Shown: positions 6,916 to 16,075, counted from the first letter of the stretch. The stretch is 64,000 nt of DNA from Rhizobiales bacterium 65-79 (GCA_001896885.1 MKRJ01000046.1:124001-188000); one strand, 5' to 3'. Notes: generated by a model not told the origin, from the sequence alone. A program made the numbers and translations.

Positions 6916-7806
6916 ATGACGAAAACCGTGGATGCCGGCGTCCTGCGCGTCGCCTACGAGGAATACGGCCCGGCCGGCGGCTGGCCCTGCATCATGGAAC
7001 ATGGCTTCCCCTATGACGTCCACGCCTATACGGAGACAGCGCCCCTCCTGGCGGAAGCGGGCGCACGGGTGATCGTGCCCTATCTGCGCGGCTACGGGCC
7101 GACGCGCTTTCTCTCTTCCGACACGCTTCGCTCCGGCGAACAGGCCGCGCTCGGCGCCGACCTGAAGGCGCTGATGGATGCGCTCGGGATCGAATGTGCT
7201 GTGCTCGGCGGCTATGACTGGGGCGGCCGCGCCGCCTGCATCGTGGCCGCGCTCTGGCCGGAACGCGTCGAGGCGCTGGTATCCGGCAGCTCCTACAACA
7301 TCCAGGACATCGCCCGTTCGCTGGAGCCGGCGCCGCCCGCCGAGGAGGCGGCCTTCTGGTATCAATACTATTTCCACTCCGAGCGCGGCCGGCGCGGCCT
7401 CGAGCGGAATCGCGCCGGCGTAGCCCGCCTCCTCTGGCGCATGTGGTCGCCCACCTGGAAATTCAACGATGCCGCCTTCGAACGCAGCGCCGCCGCCTTC
7501 GACAATCCGGATTTCGTCGAAGTGGTGATCCATTCCTACCGGCACCGCTACGGCCTGGTGCCGGGCGATCCGGCCTATGCCGTGATCGAGACGCGTCTCG
7601 GCGCACAACCCCGGATCGGGGTTCCTGCGATCACCATCGACGGCGACGCCGACGGGGTGGACCCGGGCACCGCGCACCATGCCGAGAAATTCGCCGGCCC
7701 GCACGAACACAGGATGTTTGCGGGGGCCGGCCACAATCTGCCCCAGGAGCGGCCACGGGATTGGGCACGCGCGGTGCTCGACGCCAAAGCGATGGCCCGA
7801 CGCTGA
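6916..7806 (+). CDS. Alpha/beta hydrolase, epoxide hydrolase/haloalkane dehalogenase type
   Basis: 296-aa alpha/beta hydrolase. The oxyanion region HGFPYD is at residues 29-34, and the nucleophile elbow GGYDWGG puts an aspartate (D101) where esterases have serine. That is characteristic of soluble epoxide hydrolases and haloalkane dehalogenases. The catalytic histidine is in GAGHNLPQE near residue 275. A long cap region rich in aromatic residues follows residue 125. The gene is divergent from the acyl-CoA synthetase and convergent with tauE. The natural substrate is unknown. Confidence 0.88.
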   Translation: MTKTVDAGVLRVAYEEYGPAGGWPCIMEHGFPYDVHAYTETAPLLAEAGARVIVPYLRGYGPTRFLSSDTLRSGEQAALGADLKALMDALGIECAVLGGYDWGGRAACIVAALWPERVEALVSGSSYNIQDIARSLEPAPPAEEAAFWYQYYFHSERGRRGLERNRAGVARLLWRMWSPTWKFNDAAFERSAAAFDNPDFVEVVIHSYRHRYGLVPGDPAYAVIETRLGAQPRIGVPAITIDGDADGVDPGTAHHAEKFAGPHEHRMFAGAGHNLPQERPRDWARAVLDAKAMARR

Positions 7807-7823
7807 CGCCCGGCCGGCTCGGA

Positions 7824-8594
7824 TCACCAGACCTCGACGGCGCCGTCCCAGATCAGCTTCAGCGACAGCAGGAACACCAGCGCATAGGTGATCGGATAGA
7901 ATATCTCGGCGCGCATCCGCTTGACGACGGCCGCCCCCGCGACGGTGGCGAGGAAGGCGAAGGGCATCAGCGCCGCGGCGGCCTTGAGATTGCTGGTATC
8001 GAGTTCGCCGAGCGCGAAATAGGGGATTAGCTTCACCGCGTTGACGACGGCGAAGAAGACGACGCTGGTAGCGGTGTAGAGTTTCGGGTCCTGGCGCAGC
8101 GGCAGCGTATAGACCTGGTAGGGCGGACCGCCGGCATGGGCAACGAAGCTGGTGAAGCCGGACACCGTTCCCCAGAAAGCGCCCGAAATGGCATTGTGGC
8201 CGTGCGGCTTGTCGCGGCCGGCATATTTCTGCCAGACCCATCGGAGCACGAAGCCGAAGGCGATGAGACCGACGATCAGCTTGACCGCCGCTTCGGTGAC
8301 GATCGCCGCCATCAGCCAGCCGATGCCGATTCCGACCATCGCGCCGGGGATGAGATTGCGGAAGGTGTGCCAGTCGCGATCCGCGCTTCGCCAGGCCCAC
8401 AGCGCGGCGATGTCCATAAGGACGAGGATCGGCAGCAGGATGGCCGCCGCCTGCACCGGTGGCATGGCCAGCGCCATCAGCGGTACGCCGATCACGCCGA
8501 GCGCGCCGCCGAAGCCTCCTTTCGACAGGCCGACGAGGACGACCGCGGGCACCGCCACGGCATAGAAGATCGGATTCTGCAGGAGATCGGTCAT
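7824..8594 (-). CDS. TauE/SafE family sulfite/anion exporter permease
   Basis: 256-aa integral membrane protein with about eight predicted helices and the family's glycine-rich repeats (GLSKGGFGGALG near residue 23, and SGFTSFVAHAGGPPYQVY in the second half). The family exports sulfite, sulfoacetate or other organic anions. The start at 8592-8594 was chosen because the upstream extension of the frame is hydrophilic and unlike the family. Convergent with the alpha/beta hydrolase, with 17 bp between stops. Confidence 0.9.
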   Translation of the reverse strand: MTDLLQNPIFYAVAVPAVVLVGLSKGGFGGALGVIGVPLMALAMPPVQAAAILLPILVLMDIAALWAWRSADRDWHTFRNLIPGAMVGIGIGWLMAAIVTEAAVKLIVGLIAFGFVLRWVWQKYAGRDKPHGHNAISGAFWGTVSGFTSFVAHAGGPPYQVYTLPLRQDPKLYTATSVVFFAVVNAVKLIPYFALGELDTSNLKAAAALMPFAFLATVAGAAVVKRMRAEIFYPITYALVFLLSLKLIWDGAVEVW

Positions 8595-8785
8595 GGAGGG
8601 CAGCGGTTGGTCGCAAGACGCATAGCCGCATCGGCCCGGTTTGGCGAGGAGGAATCGCTCGCCGGCGCGAACGCAAGCCGGATGAGGACGTCTGTTCAAC
8701 GCCCGCGCTCATGTTATATGCCCCATTCCCACCACGATCGCACCGCATAGGCCGGGGGCTGGGCCTGGGGTTCTTGAAGGGCGTC

Positions 8786-9451
8786 ATGACGGCAACAGAA
8801 GAAATGAACCGCTGCCGCGTCGTTCTGATCGCGCCCCGGGTGGACGATCTGGCGAAGCTGAAATCGTGCCTCGCCCGCGCCGTCGAGGGCGGCGACGTGG
8901 CCTCGCTCATCCTGCCCGCCTATGGCGACGGCGAGGCCGCGTTCCAGCGCCGCGCCGAACTGGTCGTACCCATGATGCAGGCGCGCGACATCGCCGTCAT
9001 GGTCGAGGGCGACACCCGCGTCGCCGGACGCGTCGGTGCCGACGGCGTCCATTTCGAGGGACGCAAGGAAGGCCTGGAGGAACTGATCGCGAAATTCCAG
9101 GGCCGCATGATGATCGGCGCCGGCGGCGCGAAAAGCCGCGACGACGCGCTGGAACTCGGAGAGGCGCGGCCCGACTATATGTTCTTCGGCCGCTTCGGCT
9201 ACGACACCACGCCGGAACCACACCATCGCAATCTTTCGCTCGGGAAATGGTGGGCCGAGATGATCGAACTGCCCGCGATCGTCATGGCGGGAAGCGACAT
9301 AGCCTCTGTCCGGACCGTCGCCGCCACCGGCGCCGAGTTCGTGGCGGTGTCGGGCGCGGTCTTCGCCGAGGATGCCGATCCCGCCGAGCGGGTGGCGGCG
9401 GCGAATGCACTGCTCGACGAAACGGCGCCGCGCTTCGGGGTCGGAGAATGA
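8786..9451 (+). CDS. Thiamine phosphate synthase-like TIM-barrel protein (ThiE/TenI superfamily)
   Basis: 221-aa protein resembling the ThiE/TenI family. A phosphate-binding GADGVHFEG strand-loop, the glycine-rich MIGAGGAKSRDDALE stretch, DYMFFGRFGYD and AVSGAVFAEDADP are all visible. Classical ThiE residues are only partly conserved, so it may be a divergent thiamine phosphate synthase or a TenI-like aminase. The ATG at 8786 was preferred to longer frame extensions; ATG at 8804 is possible. It overlaps the next gene by ATGA. No TPP riboswitch is apparent upstream. Confidence 0.75.
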   Translation: MTATEEMNRCRVVLIAPRVDDLAKLKSCLARAVEGGDVASLILPAYGDGEAAFQRRAELVVPMMQARDIAVMVEGDTRVAGRVGADGVHFEGRKEGLEELIAKFQGRMMIGAGGAKSRDDALELGEARPDYMFFGRFGYDTTPEPHHRNLSLGKWWAEMIELPAIVMAGSDIASVRTVAATGAEFVAVSGAVFAEDADPAERVAAANALLDETAPRFGVGE

Positions 9452-10416
9452 AACGCGTAAAGGCGATCGCCGGGGCCGCTCTCCTGTCGATGGTGTTGGC
9501 GCCGATGGCCGCGATCGCCGCGAGTACCGACCGCGCCGGCCGGGTGATCAATCCGACAAACGATGTCAACCCGAAGCGCTTCGGCGCTGCGCCGACGGAT
9601 GCCGCCTTCGGCGCATTCCAGCGCGGGCTTTACATCACCGCCCTCGACCTCGCCCTGCCGCGCGCCGAGAAGGGCGACGCCGCGGCGCTGACGCTTGCCG
9701 CCGAGATCTATGCGCGCGGGCTCGGCGTGCGCCGCGACGAGAAGAAGGCGGCCGAGTTCTACGAAAAGGCGGCCGCTCAGGGGGTCGCGGCGGCTGAGTT
9801 CCAATATGCGCTCTACCTGATGGACGGCAAGGTCGTTCCCAAGGACGAAAAGCGCGCGGTCGAACTGATGAAGGCGGCCGCCGACGCCGACAACCGGCTT
9901 GCCGCCTTCAACTACGCCCAGATGATCGTCGGCAAGGACGCGAGCGAAGAAGGGCTGGAAAAGGCCTACAGCTATTACGAGAAGGCGGCCGATGCCGGCC
10001 TTGCCGATGCCCAATACGCCATGTCGCAGGCTTTCGCGAACGGCATCGGCGGCAAGGTCAGGAACGACGAGGAGGCACGCCGCTGGCTGCTTCTTGCCGC
10101 GCGCCAGAACTACGATACGGCCGAACTCGAACTCGGCACGTGGCTCGTGGAGGGGCGCGGCGGACCGGCCGACATGGAAGGCGGGTTCCGCTGGCTGAAG
10201 CAGGCCGCGGAAGGCGGTAATGTAGCCGCCGAGAACCGCCTGGCCAAGCTCTACATAAACGGTATCGGCACCAAGGCGGACAAGGTCGAGGCCGGCGCCT
10301 GGTACGTGCTGGCGCGCCGCGCCGGCCTGAGCGATCCGCAGATGGATATCTTCTTCTCCGATCTTTCGACCGACGAACAGAAGCAGGCGATCGAGCGCGC
10401 CAACAAGCTTCGCTGA
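9448..10416 (+). CDS. Secreted SEL1-repeat (tetratricopeptide-like) protein
   Basis: 322-aa protein with a Sec signal peptide (MKRVKAIAG...APMAAIAA, cleavage about residue 24) and then around six SEL1 repeats of roughly 36 residues (AEIYARGLGVRRDEKKAAEFYEKAA is the clearest). SEL1 proteins serve as scaffolds, often at the cell envelope or in exopolysaccharide and cell-cycle control in rhizobia. The start overlaps the stop of the preceding ThiE-like gene by ATGA, so the two are translationally coupled. The specific partner is unknown. Confidence 0.85.
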   Translation: MKRVKAIAGAALLSMVLAPMAAIAASTDRAGRVINPTNDVNPKRFGAAPTDAAFGAFQRGLYITALDLALPRAEKGDAAALTLAAEIYARGLGVRRDEKKAAEFYEKAAAQGVAAAEFQYALYLMDGKVVPKDEKRAVELMKAAADADNRLAAFNYAQMIVGKDASEEGLEKAYSYYEKAADAGLADAQYAMSQAFANGIGGKVRNDEEARRWLLLAARQNYDTAELELGTWLVEGRGGPADMEGGFRWLKQAAEGGNVAAENRLAKLYINGIGTKADKVEAGAWYVLARRAGLSDPQMDIFFSDLSTDEQKQAIERANKLR

Positions 10417-10456
10417 CGTCAGGTCTCAGGACCCGGATCACAAACTGTAGACCGTG

Positions 10457-10499
10457 CCCACTCCTGTCGCCTCGCGAGCGCGAAGCGGGACGGAGTGGG
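10457..10499. repeat. Inverted repeat in the efp upstream region
   Basis: CCCACTCC (10457-10464) pairs with GGAGTGGG (10492-10499), extended by GTC/GAC after a one-base bulge; the loop contains the palindrome CTCGCGAG. It is not followed by T residues, so it is not an ordinary terminator. It lies in the 224-bp gap before efp and may be part of the 5' leader. Confidence 0.5.
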
Positions 10500-10640
10500 G
10501 GTCGACACGGCTTCATCAACTGAACTCGTCGCCTGGCAGCGGCCTCCGCTCTTGCCTCTCTCGGCGTTTTATGGTCTGGAAGCGCCGAAAAATCGCCCCT
10601 CCGGGCGACCTCGACTACAAATTCATCCGAAAGCAGCGAC

Positions 10641-11207
10641 ATGGCCAAGATCAACGGCAACGAAATCCGTCCGGGCAACGTCATCGAGCACAATGGCGGC
10701 CTCTGGGTGGCGGTGAAGACCAACGCCGTCAAGCCCGGGAAGGGCGGCGCCTACAATCAGGTCGAGCTGAAGAACCTGATCGATGGAACCAAGCTCAACG
10801 AGCGTTTCCGCTCGGCCGAGACCGTCGAGAAGGTGCGCCTCGAGCAGAAGGACTTCACCTTCCTCTACGAACAGGGCGACGCGCTGGTCTTCATGGATTC
10901 GGAGAGCTACGAGCAGCTCGAACTGCAGAAGGATTTCGTCGGCGACCGCGCCGCCTTCCTGCAGGACGGCATGACGGTAACCGTCGAGCTCTACGAGGAG
11001 AAGCCGATCGGCATCTCGCTGCCCGACCAGGTGACGCTCGAGATCACCGAGGCCGACCCGGTGGTGAAGGGGCAGACCGCGGCTTCGTCCTACAAGCCCG
11101 CCGTGCTGGAAAACGGCGTGCGCGTGCTGGTGCCGCCCTTCATCTCGGCCGGCGAGCGCATCGTCGTCGACACGAACGAGATCACCTATCTGCGCCGGGC
11201 GGATTGA
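10641..11207 (+). CDS. efp: Elongation factor P
   Basis: 188-aa translation factor that relieves ribosome stalling at polyproline. The N-terminal KOW-like domain carries the modification loop KPGKGGAY, with K34 at the tip, the position modified by EpmA/EpmB in many bacteria; no epmA or epmB gene is in the window. The two OB-fold domains and the C-terminal [16 protein letters not shown] are intact. It stands alone, with suhB 113 bp downstream beyond an intergenic inverted repeat. Confidence 0.98.
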   Translation: MAKINGNEIRPGNVIEHNGGLWVAVKTNAVKPGKGGAYNQVELKNLIDGTKLNERFRSAETVEKVRLEQKDFTFLYEQGDALVFMDSESYEQLELQKDFVGDRAAFLQDGMTVTVELYEEKPIGISLPDQVTLEITEADPVVKGQTAASSYKPAVLENGVRVLVPPFISAGERIVVDTNEITYLRRAD

Positions 11208-11214
11208 TAAGGCG

Positions 11215-11303
11215 ACCGGCAGTCGGCAATAGGCAGTCGGAACTAAGAGGGACGCGCTGCCGCCATATTCGACTGCCGACCTGTCGACTGCCCATTGCCG
11301 AAT
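11215..11303. repeat. Gene-3'-end inverted repeat, copy A (efp-suhB)
   Basis: GGCAGTCGGCAATAGGCAGTCGG on the left (described as motif GGCARTMGGCAGTCGG) is matched on the right by ATTCGACTGCCGAC and GACTGCCCATTGCCGAAT in inverse orientation, so the whole element can form a long hairpin. It begins eight bases after the efp stop. Related elements occur after terC, ymdB and phbA. Confidence 0.7.
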
Positions 11304-11320
11304 AACGAAAGACGTTCCCC

Positions 11321-12124
11321 ATGGCCCGTTCTGCACTGCTCAACGTCATGGTCCAGGCGGCCACCAAGGCCGGCCGCTCGCTGGCGCGCGACTTCGGCGA
11401 GGTGCAGAACCTGCAGGTATCGATGAAGGGGCCGGCCGACTATGTCAGCCAAGCCGACCGCAAGGCGGAGAAGATCATCTACGACGAACTGTCGAAGGCG
11501 CGCCCCGGCTACTCCTTCCTGATGGAGGAGAGCGGCGCGGTGGAGGGTTCCGACGACCAGCACCGCTGGATCATCGATCCGCTCGACGGCACCACGAACT
11601 TCCTCCACGGCATCCCCGTCTTTGCCATTTCGATCGCGCTCGAGCGGCAGGGCGTGCTGGTCGCCGGCCTGATCTACAATCCGGCGATGGACGAACTCTA
11701 TACGGCGGAACGCGGCGGCGGCGCCTTCCTCAACGACCGGCGGCTGCGGGTCGCCGCGCGCCGCAACCTCAACGACTGTGTGATCGGCACCGGCGTTCCG
11801 CATCTCGGCCGCGGCGATCACGGCCGCTATCTCGTCGAACTGCGCAACGTCATGGGCGAGGTCGCCGGCATTCGCCGCATGGGCGCCGCGGCGCTCGACC
11901 TCGCCTATGTGGCGGCCGGAAGGCTGGACGGCTTCTGGGAGGACGTGCTCAATCCCTGGGACATGGCCGCTGGCATGCTCCTCATCCGCGAGGCAGGCGG
12001 CTTCGTCTCCGATAAGTCGGGCGGACAGGACATCTTCGGCACGGGTGCAATCGTCGCCGGCAACGAGGCGATCCACGGCGCGCTGATCAAGGCATTGCAG
12101 AAGCCGATCCGCGCCGCGAAATAA
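11321..12124 (+). CDS. suhB: Inositol monophosphatase family protein SuhB
   Basis: 267-aa Mg-dependent phosphatase of the IMPase/FBPase superfamily. Metal ligands E69-E70 (MEESG) and the signature DPLDGTTNF (residues 86-94) are present, with the C-terminal NPWDMAAG motif near 212. Substrates in bacteria include myo-inositol 1-phosphate, and SuhB also has a role in ribosome biogenesis and antitermination in E. coli. Convergent with the lipoprotein gene, 17 bp apart. Confidence 0.93.
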   Translation: MARSALLNVMVQAATKAGRSLARDFGEVQNLQVSMKGPADYVSQADRKAEKIIYDELSKARPGYSFLMEESGAVEGSDDQHRWIIDPLDGTTNFLHGIPVFAISIALERQGVLVAGLIYNPAMDELYTAERGGGAFLNDRRLRVAARRNLNDCVIGTGVPHLGRGDHGRYLVELRNVMGEVAGIRRMGAAALDLAYVAAGRLDGFWEDVLNPWDMAAGMLLIREAGGFVSDKSGGQDIFGTGAIVAGNEAIHGALIKALQKPIRAAK

Positions 12125-12141
12125 GCCTGCCCACCCGGCCG

Positions 12142-13479
12142 CTACGGCTTCTCGGGCTTGGCCGCGGCGGGGGTGAGGAGTTCGGCGCCGGGCGATTCCT
12201 GCTGACTGGCGTTTCCCGCACGAACGCCGAGTTGCCCGGTGAAATCATCGACCTGGCTGCCGAGATTGCGGCGCGTCGCCGGGTCGATCACGGAAAGCGG
12301 CGTGCTGACCAGCAGGCCGGCGCCGGTGCCAACCGCCTTCGCCGTGCCGGCCGCAAGGACGGTGATCTCGTCTCCCAGGCCGATCTGCGATTCCGACAGC
12401 GACTGGCCGTTTACCAGCCGGGTCCCGATGGCCCGCACGATCTGCGGGCTGGCTGCGAACTTGTCGTGGTTCAGGTCGGCGCCCGGCGCCTTCAGTTTGG
12501 TCAGGTCGATGAAGGTGATGTCGTTCTTCTCCGCCTCCGTCCGGTAGGGTTCTACCTCCGGATTGATCTGGCCGAGGCGGTTCACATTGCCGGCGACGAA
12601 CCGCGAGACCGCCAGCGCCCGGTCGTCCCGCGAAACGAAGACCGTGAATCTCGGGTGATGTCCGCCGAGATCACGGAATTGCCGGCCGAAGACGTCGATA
12701 TCGATATCGGGCGACGCGAGGATCACGTTCTTTATCTTCGGCGCCACGCGGCCGTCGCGGATCGCCATCTGCCGCAGCGACTCCATGGTCAGGTAGGTGC
12801 CCATCGAATGGGCGAGCACGCTGACTTCGGAGACCTGCGGGTCCTCGGCCAGCAGTTTGAGCACCGTCTCCAGCCCGTCGCGGGAATATAGCGTGCTTTC
12901 GCGGTCGTAATTGTAGTCGAAGAGCTTGCCCGCCGAGGGCCAAGTAAAGAGGATCGGCGCCGCGTCGGCATGTGAATCATGGACGATCTGCGCGAAACGA
13001 TAGACGGCGTCCTCGTAGCGGTTGTTGAAACCGTGCACGAAGACCAAAACCGTTCGGGATTTCGGCAAATGTTCGCGCAGCCAGGCATTACCGCTCGCCT
13101 TGTCCGGCGGAAGCTGTTTGACCGCCACCGTGGTGAAATCCCTGGCCGGGTTCGGCGGCAGCCGGGCCGGCCATTGCACCTCGCCGATTCTGCGTGCGGA
13201 GTCGGGCGGAATGGATACGGTGATCTCGTTGACCGAGAAATTGAGATCGCGTCGTCCGGTGAAGAGGATCCCGGGATCCTTCGACGGCGCGCGGGTCGTC
13301 ACCACGAGCATGTCCACGCGCGATGTGCCGGGCGTGGTGACCGCGACGGGCGCGAGCACGCCGACGACGTGCCCGCAACCGGCAAGCAAGCAAGGCAGAA
13401 ACAGGACCAGTGCGAGAACGGCAAGCTGAGCCCGGGACAGCCCCTCGCCCGGTCTGCGCAGGCTCGTTCGGCGCGGCAT
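12142..13479 (-). CDS. Lipoprotein alpha/beta hydrolase (DUF900 family)
   Basis: 445-aa protein whose N-terminus is a lipoprotein signal: a hydrophobic run ending LLAGCG, with the lipobox cysteine about residue 35. The body is a DUF900 alpha/beta hydrolase: VFVHGFNNRYEDAVYR, nucleophile elbow SVLAHSMGT, and DLNHDKFA for the terminal histidine. The tail is low-complexity. The start at 13477-13479 is chosen because it begins a proper signal peptide; the frame remains open upstream to 13605 without family similarity. Its enzymatic substrate is unknown. Confidence 0.85.
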   Translation of the reverse strand: MPRRTSLRRPGEGLSRAQLAVLALVLFLPCLLAGCGHVVGVLAPVAVTTPGTSRVDMLVVTTRAPSKDPGILFTGRRDLNFSVNEITVSIPPDSARRIGEVQWPARLPPNPARDFTTVAVKQLPPDKASGNAWLREHLPKSRTVLVFVHGFNNRYEDAVYRFAQIVHDSHADAAPILFTWPSAGKLFDYNYDRESTLYSRDGLETVLKLLAEDPQVSEVSVLAHSMGTYLTMESLRQMAIRDGRVAPKIKNVILASPDIDIDVFGRQFRDLGGHHPRFTVFVSRDDRALAVSRFVAGNVNRLGQINPEVEPYRTEAEKNDITFIDLTKLKAPGADLNHDKFAASPQIVRAIGTRLVNGQSLSESQIGLGDEITVLAAGTAKAVGTGAGLLVSTPLSVIDPATRRNLGSQVDDFTGQLGVRAGNASQQESPGAELLTPAAAKPEKP

Positions 13480-13722
13480 GATCAGGACTGCCCCTCTAAA
13501 CAAGTATAGCCGCCCGTTTGACGACCAGGCATCCACCCCGACCCCGGTTATCCATAGCCGGTGGCAAGGCCTTCGCCAAGTACCCCGCCGTCTGCGCTGG
13601 ATCATCTCACATCAACATGGCTATGGAATTGAATATATTGCCGCCTTTCATTTTGGTCACAATTCCGATTAGAGTCTCCGCCGGCTCCAGGGTCCTAGGC
13701 GGCAGGGTACGAGGCAAGGCGC

Positions 13723-14730
13723 ATGGCATTCTTCGGCAGATCGGAAGGCGGCGACGAATACGATCCCTACAGGCTTTCGAGCCCGCAGGTATTCGTCCTG
13801 ACGATGCTGATCTTCCTGGCCATCGCCGGGTTCGTGGCGGCGATCCTCTATCGCCAGGTCTCCCATGCCTTCAACGCCAATCCGGGCCTGAACGGCCTGA
13901 TCGTCGGCGTGCTGGTCGTCGGCATCCTGCTCGCCTTCGCGCAGGTGATCCGCCTTTTCCGCGAAGTGCGCTGGGTCAACTCCTTCCGGGCGGGGACCGA
14001 GGCGGGCAACCCGGTGCTGCTGGCGCCGATGAAGGCGCTCCTGTCGCGCTCCTCCTCCATGGCGCTGTCCACCAGTTCGCTGCGCTCCATCCTGGACTCG
14101 CTCGCCACCCGCCTCGATGAAAGCCGCGACATCGCCCGCTACCTCATCGGGCTGCTCGTCTTCCTCGGCCTGCTCGGCACCTTCTGGGGACTGTTGCAGA
14201 CCATCCAGTCGATCGGCGTGACCATCCAGTCCCTCGATCCGGGATCGGGCAGCACGAACGACGTGCTGGAGGCGCTGAAGGCCGGCCTCTCGGCGCCGCT
14301 GGGCGGCATGGGCACGGCCTTTTCGTCCTCGCTGCTCGGCCTTTCCGGCTCGCTCATCCTCGGCTTCCTCGACCTGCAGGCGAGCCGCGCCCAGAACCGC
14401 TTCTATACGGAACTGGAAAACTGGCTTTCCTCCGTCACGGATCTCGGTTCGGATATCCCTGTTCCTGATACGGGCAAGGCCGGCCCGGCCGAGGAAATCC
14501 GCGCCCTCTCCGAGCGCCTGCGCGCGGTGCAGGAAACCGGCGGCTCCAATCAGCGGGTGGCCGCCGCCATGGCCAATCTCGCCGACGGCATCTCCGGCCT
14601 CGTCAAGAACATGCGCTCCGAGCAGCAGATGATGCGCGACTGGGTAGAGGCGCAGTCGGACGAGCAGAAACGGGTGCGCCAGACGCTCGAGAAGCTCGCC
14701 GAGGCCATCAAGAAGCGGGAGATCGGGTAA
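13723..14730 (+). CDS. MotA/TolQ/ExbB-like proton channel subunit
   Basis: 335-aa membrane protein with two N-terminal helices (residues 22-42 and 58-80), then the conserved MotA_ExbB block: YLIGLLVFLGLLGTFWGLL near residue 140 and a GMGTAFSSSLLGLSGSLILGF helix near 200. A coiled-coil tail ends at 335. It is followed without a gap by an OmpA-domain partner with a single helix, the pattern of a MotA/MotB-like stator pair. No flagellar gene is near, so it is probably a non-flagellar energised envelope complex. Partner and load are unknown. Confidence 0.85.
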   Translation: MAFFGRSEGGDEYDPYRLSSPQVFVLTMLIFLAIAGFVAAILYRQVSHAFNANPGLNGLIVGVLVVGILLAFAQVIRLFREVRWVNSFRAGTEAGNPVLLAPMKALLSRSSSMALSTSSLRSILDSLATRLDESRDIARYLIGLLVFLGLLGTFWGLLQTIQSIGVTIQSLDPGSGSTNDVLEALKAGLSAPLGGMGTAFSSSLLGLSGSLILGFLDLQASRAQNRFYTELENWLSSVTDLGSDIPVPDTGKAGPAEEIRALSERLRAVQETGGSNQRVAAAMANLADGISGLVKNMRSEQQMMRDWVEAQSDEQKRVRQTLEKLAEAIKKREIG

Positions 14731-15759
14731 ATGGCGCTGGCGCGCGGGCGCACGACGCGCTCGATCGATTACTGGCCGGGCTTCGTCGATGCGCTGTCGA
14801 CGCTGCTCCTGGCCATCATGTTCCTGCTCACCGTCTTCGTGCTCGCGCAGTTCCTGCTCAGCCGCGAGATCAGCGGCAAGGACGAGGTGCTCAGCCGGCT
14901 CAATTCGCAGATCAATGAATTGACGCAGCTTCTGGCGCTGGAGAAATCGAACACCCAGGACGCGCAGGACCAGATCAGCAATCTGCAGGCCTCCCTTTCC
15001 GCGGCGCAGGCCGAGAAATCGCGGCTGGAGCAGCTGCTCTCGCGCGGCTCGGGCTCAGAGGCCGCCGCCAACGCCAAGGTTGCCGGCCTGTCGGCCGAAC
15101 TGGACAACCAGAAGCAGCTCAGCCAGCGCGCCATGTCGCAGGTTGAACTCCTGAACCAGCAGATCGCTGCGCTCAGGACGCAGATCGCCGCGCTCGAGGA
15201 TGCGCTCGACGCATCGGAAAAGAAGGACCAGGAATCGAACGCCAAGATCGCGGACCTCGGACGACGCCTCAACGTGGCGCTCGCCCGTCGCGTGCAGGAG
15301 CTGAACCGCTACCGTTCCGACTTCTTCGGCCGGCTGCGCGAGATCCTCGCCGACCGCAAGAACATCCGCATCGTCGGCGACCGCTTCGTCTTCCAGTCGG
15401 AAGTGCTGTTCCCCTCCGGCTCCGACCAGATCAACGACGCCGGCCAGGGCGAGATGAAGAAGCTCGCCGACGCGCTCATCGACCTGCAGAAAGAGATTCC
15501 GCCGGAGATCAACTGGGTGCTGCGCGTCGACGGTCATACCGACGACGTGCCGCTTTCCGGCAACGGCCGCTTCCACGACAATTGGGAGCTTTCCAGCGCC
15601 CGCGCCATCGCCGTTGTGAAATTCCTGATCGCCAACGGCGTCCCGGCCGACCGGCTGGTGGCTGCCGGCTTCGGCCAGTATCAGCCGCTCGATCCGCAGG
15701 AGACGGACGAGGCACGCGCCAAGAACCGCCGCATCGAACTCAAGCTGACCGAGCGCTGA
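14731..15759 (+). CDS. MotB-like protein: one transmembrane helix, coiled coil, OmpA domain
   Basis: 342-aa protein. A single helix starts near residue 19 (GFVDALSTLLLAIMFLLTVFVLAQF), with an aspartate at its start in the place of the proton-carrying MotB aspartate. Residues 50-190 form a long Gln/Ala/Glu-rich coiled coil, and 215-342 is an OmpA-like peptidoglycan-binding domain (VDGHTDDVP, NWELSSARA, ARAKNRRIELKL). TAA and ATG abut at 14730/14731, so it is coupled to the MotA-like gene. The coiled coil is much longer than in flagellar MotB. Confidence 0.87.
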   Translation: MALARGRTTRSIDYWPGFVDALSTLLLAIMFLLTVFVLAQFLLSREISGKDEVLSRLNSQINELTQLLALEKSNTQDAQDQISNLQASLSAAQAEKSRLEQLLSRGSGSEAAANAKVAGLSAELDNQKQLSQRAMSQVELLNQQIAALRTQIAALEDALDASEKKDQESNAKIADLGRRLNVALARRVQELNRYRSDFFGRLREILADRKNIRIVGDRFVFQSEVLFPSGSDQINDAGQGEMKKLADALIDLQKEIPPEINWVLRVDGHTDDVPLSGNGRFHDNWELSSARAIAVVKFLIANGVPADRLVAAGFGQYQPLDPQETDEARAKNRRIELKLTER

Positions 15760-16075
15760 GCAGGCGGCGCAGCCTTTCCGCCAGTTCCCTCGCATCGCCT
15801 TGGACGAGCACGACCTTGCTCCGGGACGTCGCGCCCGAAAGGAGGGAAACGCCGCCGCGCGGCACGCCGATCCATTTGGCCAGGAGCCTGGCAAGCGCCT
15901 CATTGGCGGCGCCATCGGCCGGCAGCGCCCGCACGCGCACCTTCAGATGCGACCGGCCGTCGGCTCCCGCCCCGATACCTTCAACCAGATCCCGGCCGGA
16001 TTTCGGCGTCAGCCGGACGGCAAGCGTTACGCCCTGCGCATGCGCGGCGAACGGCGCGCCGTCGGGTGCCCTCAT
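15740..16075 (-). CDS. DUF167 (YggU) family protein
   Basis: 111-aa small alpha/beta protein of the DUF167/YggU family. The core VRLTPKSGRDLVEGI, LKVRVRALPADGAANEAL and SGATSRSKVVLVQG is recognisable. Function is unknown across the family. The start at 16073-16075 is preferred over the longer frame. Its last 20 bases overlap the end of the OmpA-domain gene on the other strand. Eight bp separate it from the DUF1304 gene upstream, so the two are probably co-transcribed. Confidence 0.85.
   Translation of the reverse strand: MRAPDGAPFAAHAQGVTLAVRLTPKSGRDLVEGIGAGADGRSHLKVRVRALPADGAANEALARLLAKWIGVPRGGVSLLSGATSRSKVVLVQGDARELAERLRRLLSARSA

Noticed and set aside
6877-8910. 677-codon open frame on the minus strand
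   Set aside because: Runs antisense to the alpha/beta hydrolase and out of frame through the tauE gene; no domain visible.
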